NCBI GenBank assembly: GCA_025966135.1
Contig: JAOPVP010000035.1
Location: forward strand, 1 to 64,000
Reading direction: 5' to 3'
Source: Frankiales bacterium
GTDB taxonomy: Bacteria > Actinomycetota > Actinomycetes > Mycobacteriales > SCTD01
Length of the DNA: 64,000 bases
Shown piece after piece: positions 54,427-63,470 of this stretch (position 1 is the stretch's first letter; every line of letters begins with the position of its first letter). Under the pieces are notes generated by a model. The model saw only the letters and a program-made list of their open reading frames with translations. It was not told the origin of the DNA and did no database searches. Made by a program: the position numbers and the translations under genes.

Positions 54427-54467
54427 CGCACCACAACCAACACGGAAGGCGCACCAAATCCGCACCA
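54427..54467 (-). promoter_or_regulatory. TGGTGCG repeat box B
   Basis: Minus-strand copies of TGGTGCG at 54467-54461, 54456-54450 and 54433-54427, spaced 11 and 23 bp, with TTCCGTGTTGGTTG in the long gap. It lies 53 bases upstream of the TTG leader ORF and 121 upstream of the lipoprotein ATG, facing the Tad/transfer train. Confidence 0.75.
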
Positions 54468-54580
54468 CAAGCCCGAATCGCGTTCTGTGGATAACTGCGA
54501 TCACTGGTGCACGCGCCTCGAGGACCGGCGCACCACAACGAGCGAGCTCGGTTTGACCACGACACCGGAGCGGCATCGGG

Positions 54581-54621
54581 TGGTGCGGATGTGGTGCGCT
54601 TTCCATGTCGTTTCTGGTGCG
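54581..54621 (+). promoter_or_regulatory. TGGTGCG repeat box C
   Basis: Plus-strand copies of TGGTGCG at 54581-54587, 54592-54598 and 54615-54621, spaced 11 and 23 bp, with TTCCATGTCGTTTC between the last two. It faces the gene starting at 54644, only 22 bases downstream, and forms a divergent control region with box B. The remaining intergenic sequence (54468-54580) has extra isolated copies (54529-54535) and no gene. Confidence 0.78.
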
Positions 54622-54643
54622 CGTCATCCTCACGCTGCGGCCT

Positions 54644-55195
54644 ATGACGACCCCGTGGAAGTTGGAGCTGTGCGTCGATGCCGCCGGGCACGACGAGACC
54701 CGCGTCAGGATCGCCCCGGTCGGTCCGGATCGAAGTCCCTACCTACTGGTGACGACCGGAGCAGTGATCGTGCACTGTCTCGGACCGGTGGCGGTGATGA
54801 GCACCGCAGAGGCGTGGGCCGCCGCCCGGGTCCGTGCGAGTGACTGGCTTCCCGCGGACGCGACCGCCAGGCGGACGGAGGCGACATCGAGCGGGGTGGT
54901 CTATCCGGTCGGGTCGGTGTTGTTCGACGGGCGTCAGCCATGGAACCTCAGCACCGCCGGCGCCGGGTTGAACGTCACGGTCGGATGCCTGCAGGTCAGG
55001 GTCCGGGACTGGACCGCTCTGGACACTCACGTGCGGGTCTGGGCGCAGGCCTGCGACCTCGCCGTCCGGGCCTTCCCCGGCAAGACCGTCACCTTCGGGC
55101 GGCTCGTCGAGCAGGCCCGGATCAGCTCGATCCAGCGCGCCGCCGGCGAGACCGGCGCCACGCAGGACCGACGTCGAGGCAGGGGCCGGTCGTGA
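54644..55195 (+). CDS. Element protein of unknown function
   Basis: 183-residue soluble protein, MTTPWKLELCVDAAGHDETR onward, mixed alpha/beta with no recognised family. The ATG at 54644 has no Shine-Dalgarno and follows box C closely, so it may be leaderless; an in-frame ATG at 54605 lies inside box C and is rejected. Its TGA overlaps a possible GTG start of the next gene. Codon use is like the transfer genes. Confidence 0.65.
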   Translation: MTTPWKLELCVDAAGHDETRVRIAPVGPDRSPYLLVTTGAVIVHCLGPVAVMSTAEAWAAARVRASDWLPADATARRTEATSSGVVYPVGSVLFDGRQPWNLSTAGAGLNVTVGCLQVRVRDWTALDTHVRVWAQACDLAVRAFPGKTVTFGRLVEQARISSIQRAAGETGATQDRRRGRGRS

Positions 55196-55275
55196 TCATC
55201 CACAACTTCCAGCCGACCCACCCAACCACCCGGTCCGTCGGCCATGGTGGTGGAGACCAGCTCACGGAGGACCCC

Positions 55276-55614
55276 ATGACCATCACGCCATCGACGCTCA
55301 CCGCCTTGCCATACGAGGTGATCGCTCTATCAGACCGGTTCGCTCCGGGGGCATGGCGATCGGTCGGTCACTACCCCGATCTCGACCAGGCCGTACGCGC
55401 CCGGATCGAGGACGTCCTGCAGCAGCTGCAGGGCAACGACGGATGGCTGGTCACCGCCGAACACCTCGTCATCGGCCCGGGCCAGGATGGCCCCGCCACG
55501 GTGCACTGCTGCATGACCGAGATCGGGGCGGACCCGGCCAGCAATCGCATCCCTGACCCGTTCAACCTGGACGCCACCCGAAGCTGGCTACTCGCCGCGC
55601 ACGGGCTGACCTGA
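55276..55614 (+). CDS. Small element protein of unknown function
   Basis: 112-residue protein starting MTITPSTLTALPYEVIALSD. The ATG at 55276 has GGAGG five bases upstream, which decides it over the GTG at 55192, although the latter would overlap the previous stop as GTGA. No family recognised; a central YPDLDQAVRARIEDVLQQLQG helix and a C-terminal DPFNLDATRSWLLAAHG are seen. Second gene of the box C unit. Confidence 0.62.
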   Translation: MTITPSTLTALPYEVIALSDRFAPGAWRSVGHYPDLDQAVRARIEDVLQQLQGNDGWLVTAEHLVIGPGQDGPATVHCCMTEIGADPASNRIPDPFNLDATRSWLLAAHGLT

Positions 55615-55615
55615 A

Positions 55616-55643
55616 CTCGGCACTCGGCACTCGGCACTCGGCA
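55616..55643. repeat. Four-copy 7-bp tandem repeat (CTCGGCA)
   Basis: CTCGGCA is repeated four times exactly, followed by a partial G. It begins two bases after the stop of the preceding gene, at the border of the cargo region. The rest of the 200-base gap to 55,815 has no gene. Confidence 0.9.
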
Positions 55644-55814
55644 GTCGCCCAACCGTCCACTGATGCTCTGGCTCACCCAGGCTCATCCTTCTGACTAACC
55701 CTCCCGTTCATCAACCAAGAACTGTCGATACATCATGTGCCGGGCGAAGAGGTCGGACATCACGAAGCGACACAAAGCAGCGGGCTGAGGGCTGACTCCA
55801 CCTAACCCACCCTT

Positions 55815-56864
55815 CTACCCGGGGGACAGCCGGAATTGCCATAGCGGGAGATCCGGGTCCGAAAGCCCTACCGGCAGGAGCGCCGTGAGCATGCCTGGTG
55901 TCGTCGGAACCTGCAGTCCGTAGATCGTGGCTCCCGAGCGCGTCACGCCATCCATCCACCGTTGGTATAGCGCCGAGAGCGTCGTCACGATCTCGAACCC
56001 CTGGCCCGGGGTCGGCGAGTCGGGACTGGCGGTGAACACCAGCGCACGCAAGGTGCCGTCCGGATTCGTGTCGGCATGCATCTCGTCGGCCCAGGCGCCG
56101 TATAGGTAAAGCCGAAGAGCGAGACGTGACGCGTCCCCCTGCAGCGGCGCTCGTCCGCCTGCGCTGAGCGCAACGCTGCCAACCGTGAAAGTCCAGGTGC
56201 CGTCCGGCTCGAGGGTGATCGGCTCTCCAGCGTCCGGCGTGACGGTGACCGCCAACGGCGGCTCGACGCCGAGAATGAAGTCACCGAGTTGGTTGCCCAG
56301 TGTTGACACCTTGAGGGCATCCTCCCCGCTGATCACGTACTTGGACGTGCCCGCATCAAGGCGAAAAGCGTCACACGGTACGAGGGCCCACTGATGCAGT
56401 GCGCTGAACAGAACCGCGATGTGCAATTCACCACCAGCGAGCGCTTCGTAGCGCCGAAGAGCGGCCATCTCGCCTGCGGATAGAACGACCTGTCCAAGCC
56501 CCCTACCGGGCGGGATGTTCTTGACCTCTACTAGCAACTTCTCGCCCGCTTTCGTAACGAGCAAGTAGTCGGGGAGCTTGATGTCCCCGCCATCCATGAA
56601 CACCTCGCCGCTGTCGAGAGTGACGAGCAACTCGCACGCGTCAAGCGCAACCACAAGACCCGCGAAGTGCGCCTGAGCTCGCCAGCCGTGGACCGTGGAC
56701 GCCCGACCCAAAGCCGCCCTCAACCCGGTCCGCAGTTGGTCGATGACAGCCTCGATGCGTGCCTCATCGGCGACCGGTGTAGTCCCTGCCCGACGGTCAA
56801 GGATGCGGAACAACTCGAGGGCGTCGAGCTGCTCGGGCTTGCGGGCTGCCTTGCGCATCACCAT
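55815..56864 (-). CDS. Putative PD-(D/E)XK nuclease-like cargo protein
   Basis: 349-residue protein, no named family recognised. A helical N-terminus leads to LPDYLLVTKAGEKLLVEVKN, which fits the PD-(D/E)XK nuclease pattern (Pro-Asp, then Glu-x-Lys 14 residues later). Strand-rich regions follow. Start uncertain: ATG at 56864, 56858 or 56921. The gene is divergent from the GHKL ATPase with about 70-130 bases between starts, shares its lower GC, and is probably a partner. Nuclease activity is inferred from the motif alone. Confidence 0.7.
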   Translation of the reverse strand: MVMRKAARKPEQLDALELFRILDRRAGTTPVADEARIEAVIDQLRTGLRAALGRASTVHGWRAQAHFAGLVVALDACELLVTLDSGEVFMDGGDIKLPDYLLVTKAGEKLLVEVKNIPPGRGLGQVVLSAGEMAALRRYEALAGGELHIAVLFSALHQWALVPCDAFRLDAGTSKYVISGEDALKVSTLGNQLGDFILGVEPPLAVTVTPDAGEPITLEPDGTWTFTVGSVALSAGGRAPLQGDASRLALRLYLYGAWADEMHADTNPDGTLRALVFTASPDSPTPGQGFEIVTTLSALYQRWMDGVTRSGATIYGLQVPTTPGMLTALLPVGLSDPDLPLWQFRLSPG

Positions 56865-56991
56865 GCAACGAGCATGCCCTAGTCCAGCAACAGCATTCGC
56901 CGTCGATGCGACGGTCGGCATGACGCTCGCGTGGCATCACTCCAAGCGCGCCGTAACGGACAGTGTCGTACCTCGCTGACAGGATGCGGGC

Positions 56992-58962
56992 ATGGCCAGA
57001 GTGCATGTCTCAGCGGGCAAGACGTTGCTCGAGTCCTACGTCAAGACGCCGGCAATCGGCTTGTGCGAACTCATCTGGAATGCCTTTGATGACGACACGA
57101 CCTCGGTTGAGGTCACGATTGAGGCGAACGGCCTAGGCGGCGTTGACCAGATCCACGTGACAGATGACGGCAACGGCATGACTGAGGAACGCGCCCACAA
57201 GGCGTTCTCGACCGTGGGCGACAGCTGGAAGCTGATGCCAGGCACCCTGAGTCTTGGAGGTCGTCCAGTCCATGGTCGCTACGGCCGGGGTCGCTACGCG
57301 GCGTTCTCACTCGGCAACTCCGTAACGTGGGTCTCGGCCAGCAAGGCCATCGACGGCGGTGAGCTGACATCAGTGCGGGTGGCCGGCCAGCACTCGTCGC
57401 TCGACGACTTTGACATCGATCCAACACCAAACGAGCGGTCGAGCACCGGCACGCGGGTCACCATTGGCAACGTCACGCCGGAGGCCGCCGCCGGGCTCGA
57501 TGAGGTGACGGCGCTACGGCAGCGACTGTTGATGGAGTTCGCGCTGCACCTGGATCGCCATCCTGACTTCCGTATCGAGTTTCTGGGGGAACGCATCGAC
57601 CCTGCGGCAGTGATGGCCGCCAAGACGAAGATTGACCTTGAGATGCCGGAAGGCGTCGACGGCGCGGCCACACTAACCATCATCGAGTGGACGCTCGAGA
57701 ACGTCGAGCGTCGGCTGTATCTGTGCGCTGACGACGGATCGATCCTGGACGAGACGTCGCCCGGTGTTCAAGCTCCGGGCTCCGAGTTCACGGCGTACTT
57801 ATCCTGGGGCGGCTTCGACAACGAGCGCACGCTCGTCATGGACGGCGAGGAGGAAACACCAGCAGGCAAGCTCATGGCTGCGGCAAGGTCCGAGCTTCGA
57901 GCCCACCTGCTCGCCGCCTCGCGCCAACGTGAGGCCGAAGTTGTGAAGCGCTGGAAGGCCGAGGGTGTCTATCCGTACACCCACGAGCCGAAGACGGCGG
58001 TAGAACAAGCGACTCGCGACACGTTCAACCTCGTGGCAATGGCCTCGTCCAGAACTGTCGATGAGTCGCGGTCGCGATCCTCGAAGGCGCTGGCCTTGAG
58101 CCTCCTCAAGGAAACATTCGAGAACGATCCAGAGGCACTCCTGCCCATCCTCCAAAAGTTCGCAAAGCTCCCGGCCGCACGGATCGAGGAACTGCGGATC
58201 GTTCTTGAGCACACGTCCCTGTCACAACTGATCACGCTCGGTCGGGAAGTTGGCAACCGCGCTGAATTCCTGAACGGGCTCAACGCGATCCTGTTTGACC
58301 GCCAGATCAAGCGAAGGTTGCTCGAACGGCGCCAGTTGCACCGCATGCTCGCCCACGAGACATGGATATTCGGGGAAGAGTGGTCCATCACAGGCGATGA
58401 TGAACGCCTTTCTGTAGTGCTAAAGAAGTTTTTGACCAAGCTTGGGCAGGACGTAGAACTCGCCAACGACAAGCCGATCCTCCGCGAAGACGGTTCCGAG
58501 GCAATCCCGGACTTGGTTCTCGGCAGAACGTTGGAGACGCGGGCCAATCACTTCTCTCACCTCGTGATCGAACTCAAGCGTCCTAGTCACAAGCTCACAG
58601 ATGACGATGTCACGCAGTTGCGCAGCTACGCCAGCGCCATTACCAATGACGAGCGGTTCGACCAACCCAATGTGGACTGGGAGTTCTGGCTGGTTGGCAA
58701 CGATACGACGAGGTCAGTGGACGAAGCGAGAGAGCAACAGGGGCTTCCCCATGGCGTCGTACAGCAGAGCAAGAAATACAAGATCATCGTACGCACATGG
58801 GCAGAGGTTCTGGGTGACGCGGAGCACCGCCTCAAGTTCGTCCAGCGTTCCCTTCAGTACGAATCAACGCGCGATACCGGCCTAGCGCACATGCGCGATA
58901 AGTACGCCGATTTCCTACCGGCATCAGCAATCCAGTTTGATGAGCAGGACGAGGCTTCGTAG
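56992..58962 (+). CDS. GHKL ATPase-PD-(D/E)XK protein (paraMORC/MutL-like)
   Basis: 656-residue protein. Residues 1-190 are a GHKL (gyrase/Hsp90/MutL) ATPase: N box CELIWNAFDDD (Glu26, Asn30), DDGNGM at 58-63, and a glycine-rich lid HGRYGRGRYAAF (94-105). A middle S5-like region and helical linker follow. The C-terminal third carries AIPDLVLG with HLVIELKRPS (Pro506-Asp507, Glu527-x-Lys529), a PD-(D/E)XK signature. Aravind-type paraMORC proteins in restriction-like systems have related layouts. ATG at 56992 has AGGATG upstream. Lower GC than neighbours suggests recent acquisition. A phage- or plasmid-defence role is inferred. Confidence 0.8.
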   Translation: MARVHVSAGKTLLESYVKTPAIGLCELIWNAFDDDTTSVEVTIEANGLGGVDQIHVTDDGNGMTEERAHKAFSTVGDSWKLMPGTLSLGGRPVHGRYGRGRYAAFSLGNSVTWVSASKAIDGGELTSVRVAGQHSSLDDFDIDPTPNERSSTGTRVTIGNVTPEAAAGLDEVTALRQRLLMEFALHLDRHPDFRIEFLGERIDPAAVMAAKTKIDLEMPEGVDGAATLTIIEWTLENVERRLYLCADDGSILDETSPGVQAPGSEFTAYLSWGGFDNERTLVMDGEEETPAGKLMAAARSELRAHLLAASRQREAEVVKRWKAEGVYPYTHEPKTAVEQATRDTFNLVAMASSRTVDESRSRSSKALALSLLKETFENDPEALLPILQKFAKLPAARIEELRIVLEHTSLSQLITLGREVGNRAEFLNGLNAILFDRQIKRRLLERRQLHRMLAHETWIFGEEWSITGDDERLSVVLKKFLTKLGQDVELANDKPILREDGSEAIPDLVLGRTLETRANHFSHLVIELKRPSHKLTDDDVTQLRSYASAITNDERFDQPNVDWEFWLVGNDTTRSVDEAREQQGLPHGVVQQSKKYKIIVRTWAEVLGDAEHRLKFVQRSLQYESTRDTGLAHMRDKYADFLPASAIQFDEQDEAS

Positions 58963-59169
58963 CGCGGCGTGAACGGACTCGATCGCGTCGAGATGATCGT
59001 CCATCGACCAGCAGAGAGAGCCTTCTGGAACAACGAGGAAGGCCCGGTTCCTGCTCATCGGTCTGCGGGTCACGGGACGGCGAAGAAGCGTCGCCACGCC
59101 CTCGTTACACGAACACACCTACGGCCGCGTCGAGCTGCGGGCGGGTGTGGTCCGGCACAGCACACCCAT

Positions 59170-62100
59170 TTACCCGGAGCGCTCTCGCATCGGCCGCGAG
59201 TGGTCAGCGACGTTGGCGGTGGATTCGTAGGCGGGCTGCGCTTCGCGGCGTGGCCGCCACCAGGACCGCGCCGTACGTTGCCGACCGCTGCTGCCCAGCC
59301 GTTCCGTCAGCGCGGCGCGTGTGAGGTTCCGTCTAGCTTTCACGTCGGGCCGGTCTCGAAGGAGGGGACGGTCCAAGTCGGCGTCGCCGGTGTCACGGCG
59401 CAGGTTGTCCCAGGTGCTGTAGAGGTAGTTGGCGTGCCGGCCGCGGCTCATCGCGACGTACCCGGTCTCCCGTGTCAGGGCGTGGGTTCCCCAGAGCAGC
59501 GACACGTCGACGGTGACCCCTTGGGCCTTGTGGGCTGTGAGGGCGTAGCCGTGCGCGAGGTGCCCGGTCCGCAGGTAGCCGCTCTCGAGCTGGACGTGCC
59601 GTCCGTCGTCGAGCCGGACGGTCAGCTGTTCCTGCGCGAGGTCGAGCTGAGTAATGGTGCCGCGGGTGCCATTGAGCAGACCGCGCTGGTAGTCGTTCGC
59701 GGTGACCAGGACCTGTTCGCCGAGCCGGTAGCCCCGTTCTCGCCCATCATTCGCGTGGCCCTGCGCATGCGAGGCGTGGTCTGTCAGGGGGATGCGGAGT
59801 TCGTCCGGGCCGAGGTGCCCGTCGGCGAGGAGCCGTTCACGGAGCCGGGCGTTGAGCCGGCGGGCGTCGCCGCGGCTGCTCGCGATGAGCAGGACCTGCT
59901 CCGGGGCGTGCTCGGTGATGGCTTGTTCGTAGTCGTCCAGGATGCGGGTGGTCAGGTCACCGAGGGTGTCGGTGATGCGGAGCCGATCGTGACGTCCGTA
60001 CGCCGAGACGGCACGCAGGACATCGCCGTCGCGCAGTTCTCGCAGCGCGCGTTGTTCCCAGCCCTGGCGTTGGCGTTGGTTACCGCGCAGGGTCGCGGCG
60101 GGGAGCCGCGCGGCGAGGGTCGCGAACAGTCCGCCGGCGTCGATCTCAGGCAGCTGCTTGGGGTCTCCCACCAGGACCAGCTTGGTGTTGCTGGCCTGGC
60201 TCAACGTCATGAGCTGGTGCAGGGTGCGGGTACCGACCATGCCGGCCTCGTCGACGATCAGGACCCCGTCGGCCGGCAGGTCCTTGGTCGAAGTGCTCGA
60301 ACCTGACGGATCGAGGGTGTCGTTGAGGAGACGTTGCAGCGACACCGAGGGGATCGCGGCGCTGTCCTGGAGGACGCGGGCGGCGATCGCGGCCAGTGCG
60401 GTCCCCCGGACCTCCAGCCCGGCGTCGCGCCAGGCTTGCGCGGCGACGGCAAGGGCGGCGGTCTTGCCTGATCCGGCGGAGCCCACGACGACCTCGACGC
60501 CGGCGCCGGAGGTGAGCATCTGCCGGAGCATCACGGTCTGCTCCTGCGACAACCCGGCCGTCGCGGCCTGCTGCTCGGCGGCTTGGAGTACCGCGGTCGG
60601 TACGACGGCAGCGCCTTGCTGGCTGCTGGCGGTGGCGAGCTCGAGTGCGTCGTTCTCCAGCAGCAGTAGCTCGCGGGTGCTGTAGCGGCGGGACTTCACG
60701 GCGACATCACCGAGCAACGGGACGACGCGATCGTCCCGCAGGACGCGGGTGGCGAGTGCCCGCAGGGTGGTGAGGCTGATCGGGGTTCCAGCGGGTAGGT
60801 GCTCGCAGACCCCGCGCAGGAGGTCCTTGCGGTCGAACGTCGACTTCTTCTGCGTTAACCCGGTCGGGGCGAGCAGTGTGTCGCCGAGCTGGTCGGCGAC
60901 CGGGCCGGAGACGGCCGCGGCGGCGTGCGCGGCCCGGATCCGTTCGGTCGTACTGATCTGCTCGAGCGCCCGCCCCAGGACGTCGGTGGGGTAGCCGGCT
61001 GCCGCGGCCTCGTCCTGCCAGCGTTGTCGCAACGACCTCTCACCCGTGCTCGTCTCGTCGAGGGTTGCGGGGTCGCTGGTCAGGGGTTTGGCGGGGCGGG
61101 TCGCGAGGGTGGCGGCCTGCGCGGCTCTTGAGCCGTCCAGCCCGAGCAGGTCCAGCTGGGCTTCGATCTGGACGCGTCGTTTGCTGAACAACCTCAGCAG
61201 CCCCGGGGGCAGCCCGGTCATTTCGGCCTGGCCGTTCCGGACCTCGCCCCAGCGGACGCCAAGCGTGCGGGTCAGCTCCCCGCGCAGCACGGCCTGGTAG
61301 ACGAACCCGGCAGTACGGGCCTGCGCGTAGATCTCCCGGGTGTCCAGGGCGTTCCACTTCCCATCAACCGCATGCAGCAGGTTCGCGGCAACGACGTGCG
61401 TGTGGAGCTGCGGGTCGCCGCAGCGGCTGCTGCGGTGCTCGAACGCGGCCGCAACCAGGCCTCGGGTCGCAATCCGGGTGTCGGTGTCATCGCCGCGGTG
61501 ATGTCCTCGCAGGGCGGTGCTGCAGTGCAGTTCGAGGTAGTCGATCGCGGCCTGTACGGCGACGCGATGCGCATCCCTGGCCATCACTGCGACCTGCTCC
61601 TGAGCATCAGCATTCCCGGCAGCACCGTCGGAGCCGGCCAGGCCGTACAGAACCGAGACGCTCTTGGGCGCCGAGAAGGTCAGGTCAAGGCCGGGGAGGC
61701 GGACATCGACCCGGTCCTCGCGATGCCGCAGGGCCCGGGCCAGGCGGTCCCGAAACCTTCCCGTCGGGGTGAGCTCTCCGAGCTCGGTCGTTGGGTCCAA
61801 CCCGGCGACCTGGAGCAGTCGGGACGCGGTCTCTGCCGGGAGGGACGGCGCGGGCCAGCACGGTCTGCGGCGGGCCTGCTCGAGGTCACGGACCGCCCGG
61901 GTCCACGCCCGCGTCAACTCCTGCGACGCGGCTGCCGACAGGAGTTCCTCGACGTCGGTGTCGTTGCTGTCGGCTGCGCGTTGGACGGCCCGAACAACGT
62001 CCGCTGCGGGGACGCGACTGCGCGGATCTGCTCGCAGGACGGGCTTGACGATCCGGCTTCCGTCCGGGGCGACGCCGTCGAGAAGCCCCCGCAGAATCTG

Positions 62101-62274
62101 CTCGGCGTCGGGGCTATCCAGGGTTCCGGACAGCCCGAGCGCCTGCGCGCCGTTGCCCATCCAGAGGCCGGCCGCCTCGCCGCGGCCGACGTAGTAGTCC
62201 AGCGGGCAGCCGACCCGATCCAGGTAGTAGCTCGCCGCATCCGGGCCGGGGGCGAGCTTGCCGATCGACAGCAT
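59170..62274 (-). CDS. MobF relaxase-helicase (TraA/TrwC-like)
   Basis: 1,034-residue conjugative relaxase. N-terminal tyrosines in ASYYLDRVGCPLDYYVGRGE start the TrwC domain; the metal histidines are His280, His291 and His293 in FEHRSSRCGDPQLHTHVV. A RecD-like helicase follows with P-loop GSAGSGKTAAL, DEAGM and GDPKQLPEID, and a final AMSRGRHANYLY motif. About 100 extra residues separate the first tyrosines from TFSAPKSVSVLY. ATG at 62274 is 12 bases after the DnaB-N gene. It nicks oriT and unwinds the transferred strand. Confidence 0.93.
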   Translation of the reverse strand: MLSIGKLAPGPDAASYYLDRVGCPLDYYVGRGEAAGLWMGNGAQALGLSGTLDSPDAEQILRGLLDGVAPDGSRIVKPVLRADPRSRVPAADVVRAVQRAADSNDTDVEELLSAAASQELTRAWTRAVRDLEQARRRPCWPAPSLPAETASRLLQVAGLDPTTELGELTPTGRFRDRLARALRHREDRVDVRLPGLDLTFSAPKSVSVLYGLAGSDGAAGNADAQEQVAVMARDAHRVAVQAAIDYLELHCSTALRGHHRGDDTDTRIATRGLVAAAFEHRSSRCGDPQLHTHVVAANLLHAVDGKWNALDTREIYAQARTAGFVYQAVLRGELTRTLGVRWGEVRNGQAEMTGLPPGLLRLFSKRRVQIEAQLDLLGLDGSRAAQAATLATRPAKPLTSDPATLDETSTGERSLRQRWQDEAAAAGYPTDVLGRALEQISTTERIRAAHAAAAVSGPVADQLGDTLLAPTGLTQKKSTFDRKDLLRGVCEHLPAGTPISLTTLRALATRVLRDDRVVPLLGDVAVKSRRYSTRELLLLENDALELATASSQQGAAVVPTAVLQAAEQQAATAGLSQEQTVMLRQMLTSGAGVEVVVGSAGSGKTAALAVAAQAWRDAGLEVRGTALAAIAARVLQDSAAIPSVSLQRLLNDTLDPSGSSTSTKDLPADGVLIVDEAGMVGTRTLHQLMTLSQASNTKLVLVGDPKQLPEIDAGGLFATLAARLPAATLRGNQRQRQGWEQRALRELRDGDVLRAVSAYGRHDRLRITDTLGDLTTRILDDYEQAITEHAPEQVLLIASSRGDARRLNARLRERLLADGHLGPDELRIPLTDHASHAQGHANDGRERGYRLGEQVLVTANDYQRGLLNGTRGTITQLDLAQEQLTVRLDDGRHVQLESGYLRTGHLAHGYALTAHKAQGVTVDVSLLWGTHALTRETGYVAMSRGRHANYLYSTWDNLRRDTGDADLDRPLLRDRPDVKARRNLTRAALTERLGSSGRQRTARSWWRPRREAQPAYESTANVADHSRPMRERSG

Positions 62275-62286
62275 CAGGGTGACCCG

Positions 62287-63465
62287 TTAGCCCGCGCTGC
62301 GCCCGGACACGCGCCCAGGCAGGTGCACGTCCATGACCGCCCGACCGGGACCGCGGAGCAGTTCCAGACGAGGGGCGCTCCGGCCGGCCGGGCCCGCTGC
62401 CGGACGGGCGGTGGCGCGGGATTCGTGCCAACGCTCGCCCCGCTCCACGACGGCCTGGATCCGGCGCAGAGCGCTGGCGAACAGGGGCGCGCCGGCTCCC
62501 CCCTCGGTAGCTGGAGCAGCGGCGAGCCGCTGCAGCTCCTCCCCCGCCTGACCGGCGTGACCGACCACGGCCGTGGACAGGACCCTGCGGGCCAGGAACT
62601 CCACCGACCCCGGGAACGCCGCGGCAGGGTCCAGCGAACCGCACAGCTCCACCAGGTTCGCCGGACCCTCCGCCATGGCCCGCGAGGCGGGCGCGGACCC
62701 CGAAATCGCGACCGTGCCACTGGCCACCGAGGCGGTCAGCGTGACCAGATCGATCGGTGCTCCCGCCTGTCGTAGATCGGTCACGGCCGTGAACACCGCG
62801 CCGCAGCCGGGATCGGTGAAGTCCTCGGCCCGCAGCCAGCGCATCCTGTCCAGCAGCATCGGCGCCGCGACCAGCCCGCTCAGCAGTTCCCGCTCCACAC
62901 CGAGACCACCCGAGCTGCCGGGGTACGGAGCCCCCGAGAGCGCGTTGCTCTCTCGCGCGCCGGCGTTCACGGCCGGGACCGTCTGCCGCCACGACAAGGG
63001 CAGGTCCTCCCAACGGCGCTCGGCGCTATGGATCGCGGCGCGTTGAGCCACCACGAACGCAAGGACCCGACTCGCGCCGCCGACGGGGTCCTCGGACAGG
63101 GCGGACTCGCTGACCTGGACCAGGCGCGACCCGGACTGGCTCACCTGCCGGGCGAGCGACCCCGACACGATCAACGTCGCCCACGGATCCGGGTGCGCCG
63201 GCACCGGCAGCTGCGGGAGCCATCCCAGCAGCTCAGACACCGGGTAGCCGTCCGAGCGCAAGGCATCGCGAGCACGCAGCAGCTGCGGCAGGTCTCCCCT
63301 CGGGCCCGAGGCGGCGGGTGCCTGCAGGATCGTCCCGTACAGCAGGCCCGCGGCCGGATCGCTGAAGTCACTCGGTCGGAGCCGACCACTCAGCTCAGCA
63401 GGATCCGCCGCCCCCATGACCAGCGCGGCGACCAGGGCGTGTTCAGCGGCTCGACAGTGCTCCAT
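62287..63465 (-). CDS. Double DnaB-N domain protein without ATPase domain
   Basis: 392-residue protein with two segments resembling the DnaB helicase N-terminal domain: residues about 4-105 (EHALVAALVMGAADPAELSG, RLRPSDFSDPAAGLLYGTI) and about 205-300 (ERELLSGLVAAPMLLDRM, RWLRAEDFTDPGCGAVFTAV). No Walker motifs. It could recruit primase or replicative helicase to the incoming strand. ATG at 63465 (MEHCRAAEH) directly follows box D; an in-frame start at 63519 is inside the box. Cotranscribed with the relaxase. Confidence 0.75.
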   Translation of the reverse strand: MEHCRAAEHALVAALVMGAADPAELSGRLRPSDFSDPAAGLLYGTILQAPAASGPRGDLPQLLRARDALRSDGYPVSELLGWLPQLPVPAHPDPWATLIVSGSLARQVSQSGSRLVQVSESALSEDPVGGASRVLAFVVAQRAAIHSAERRWEDLPLSWRQTVPAVNAGARESNALSGAPYPGSSGGLGVERELLSGLVAAPMLLDRMRWLRAEDFTDPGCGAVFTAVTDLRQAGAPIDLVTLTASVASGTVAISGSAPASRAMAEGPANLVELCGSLDPAAAFPGSVEFLARRVLSTAVVGHAGQAGEELQRLAAAPATEGGAGAPLFASALRRIQAVVERGERWHESRATARPAAGPAGRSAPRLELLRGPGRAVMDVHLPGRVSGRSAG

Positions 63466-63470
63466 GACCC

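Noticed and set aside
58924..59118. 64-codon minus-strand frame in the gap before the relaxase end
   Set aside because: No ribosome site, no recognisable product, and it overlaps the end of the GHKL gene.
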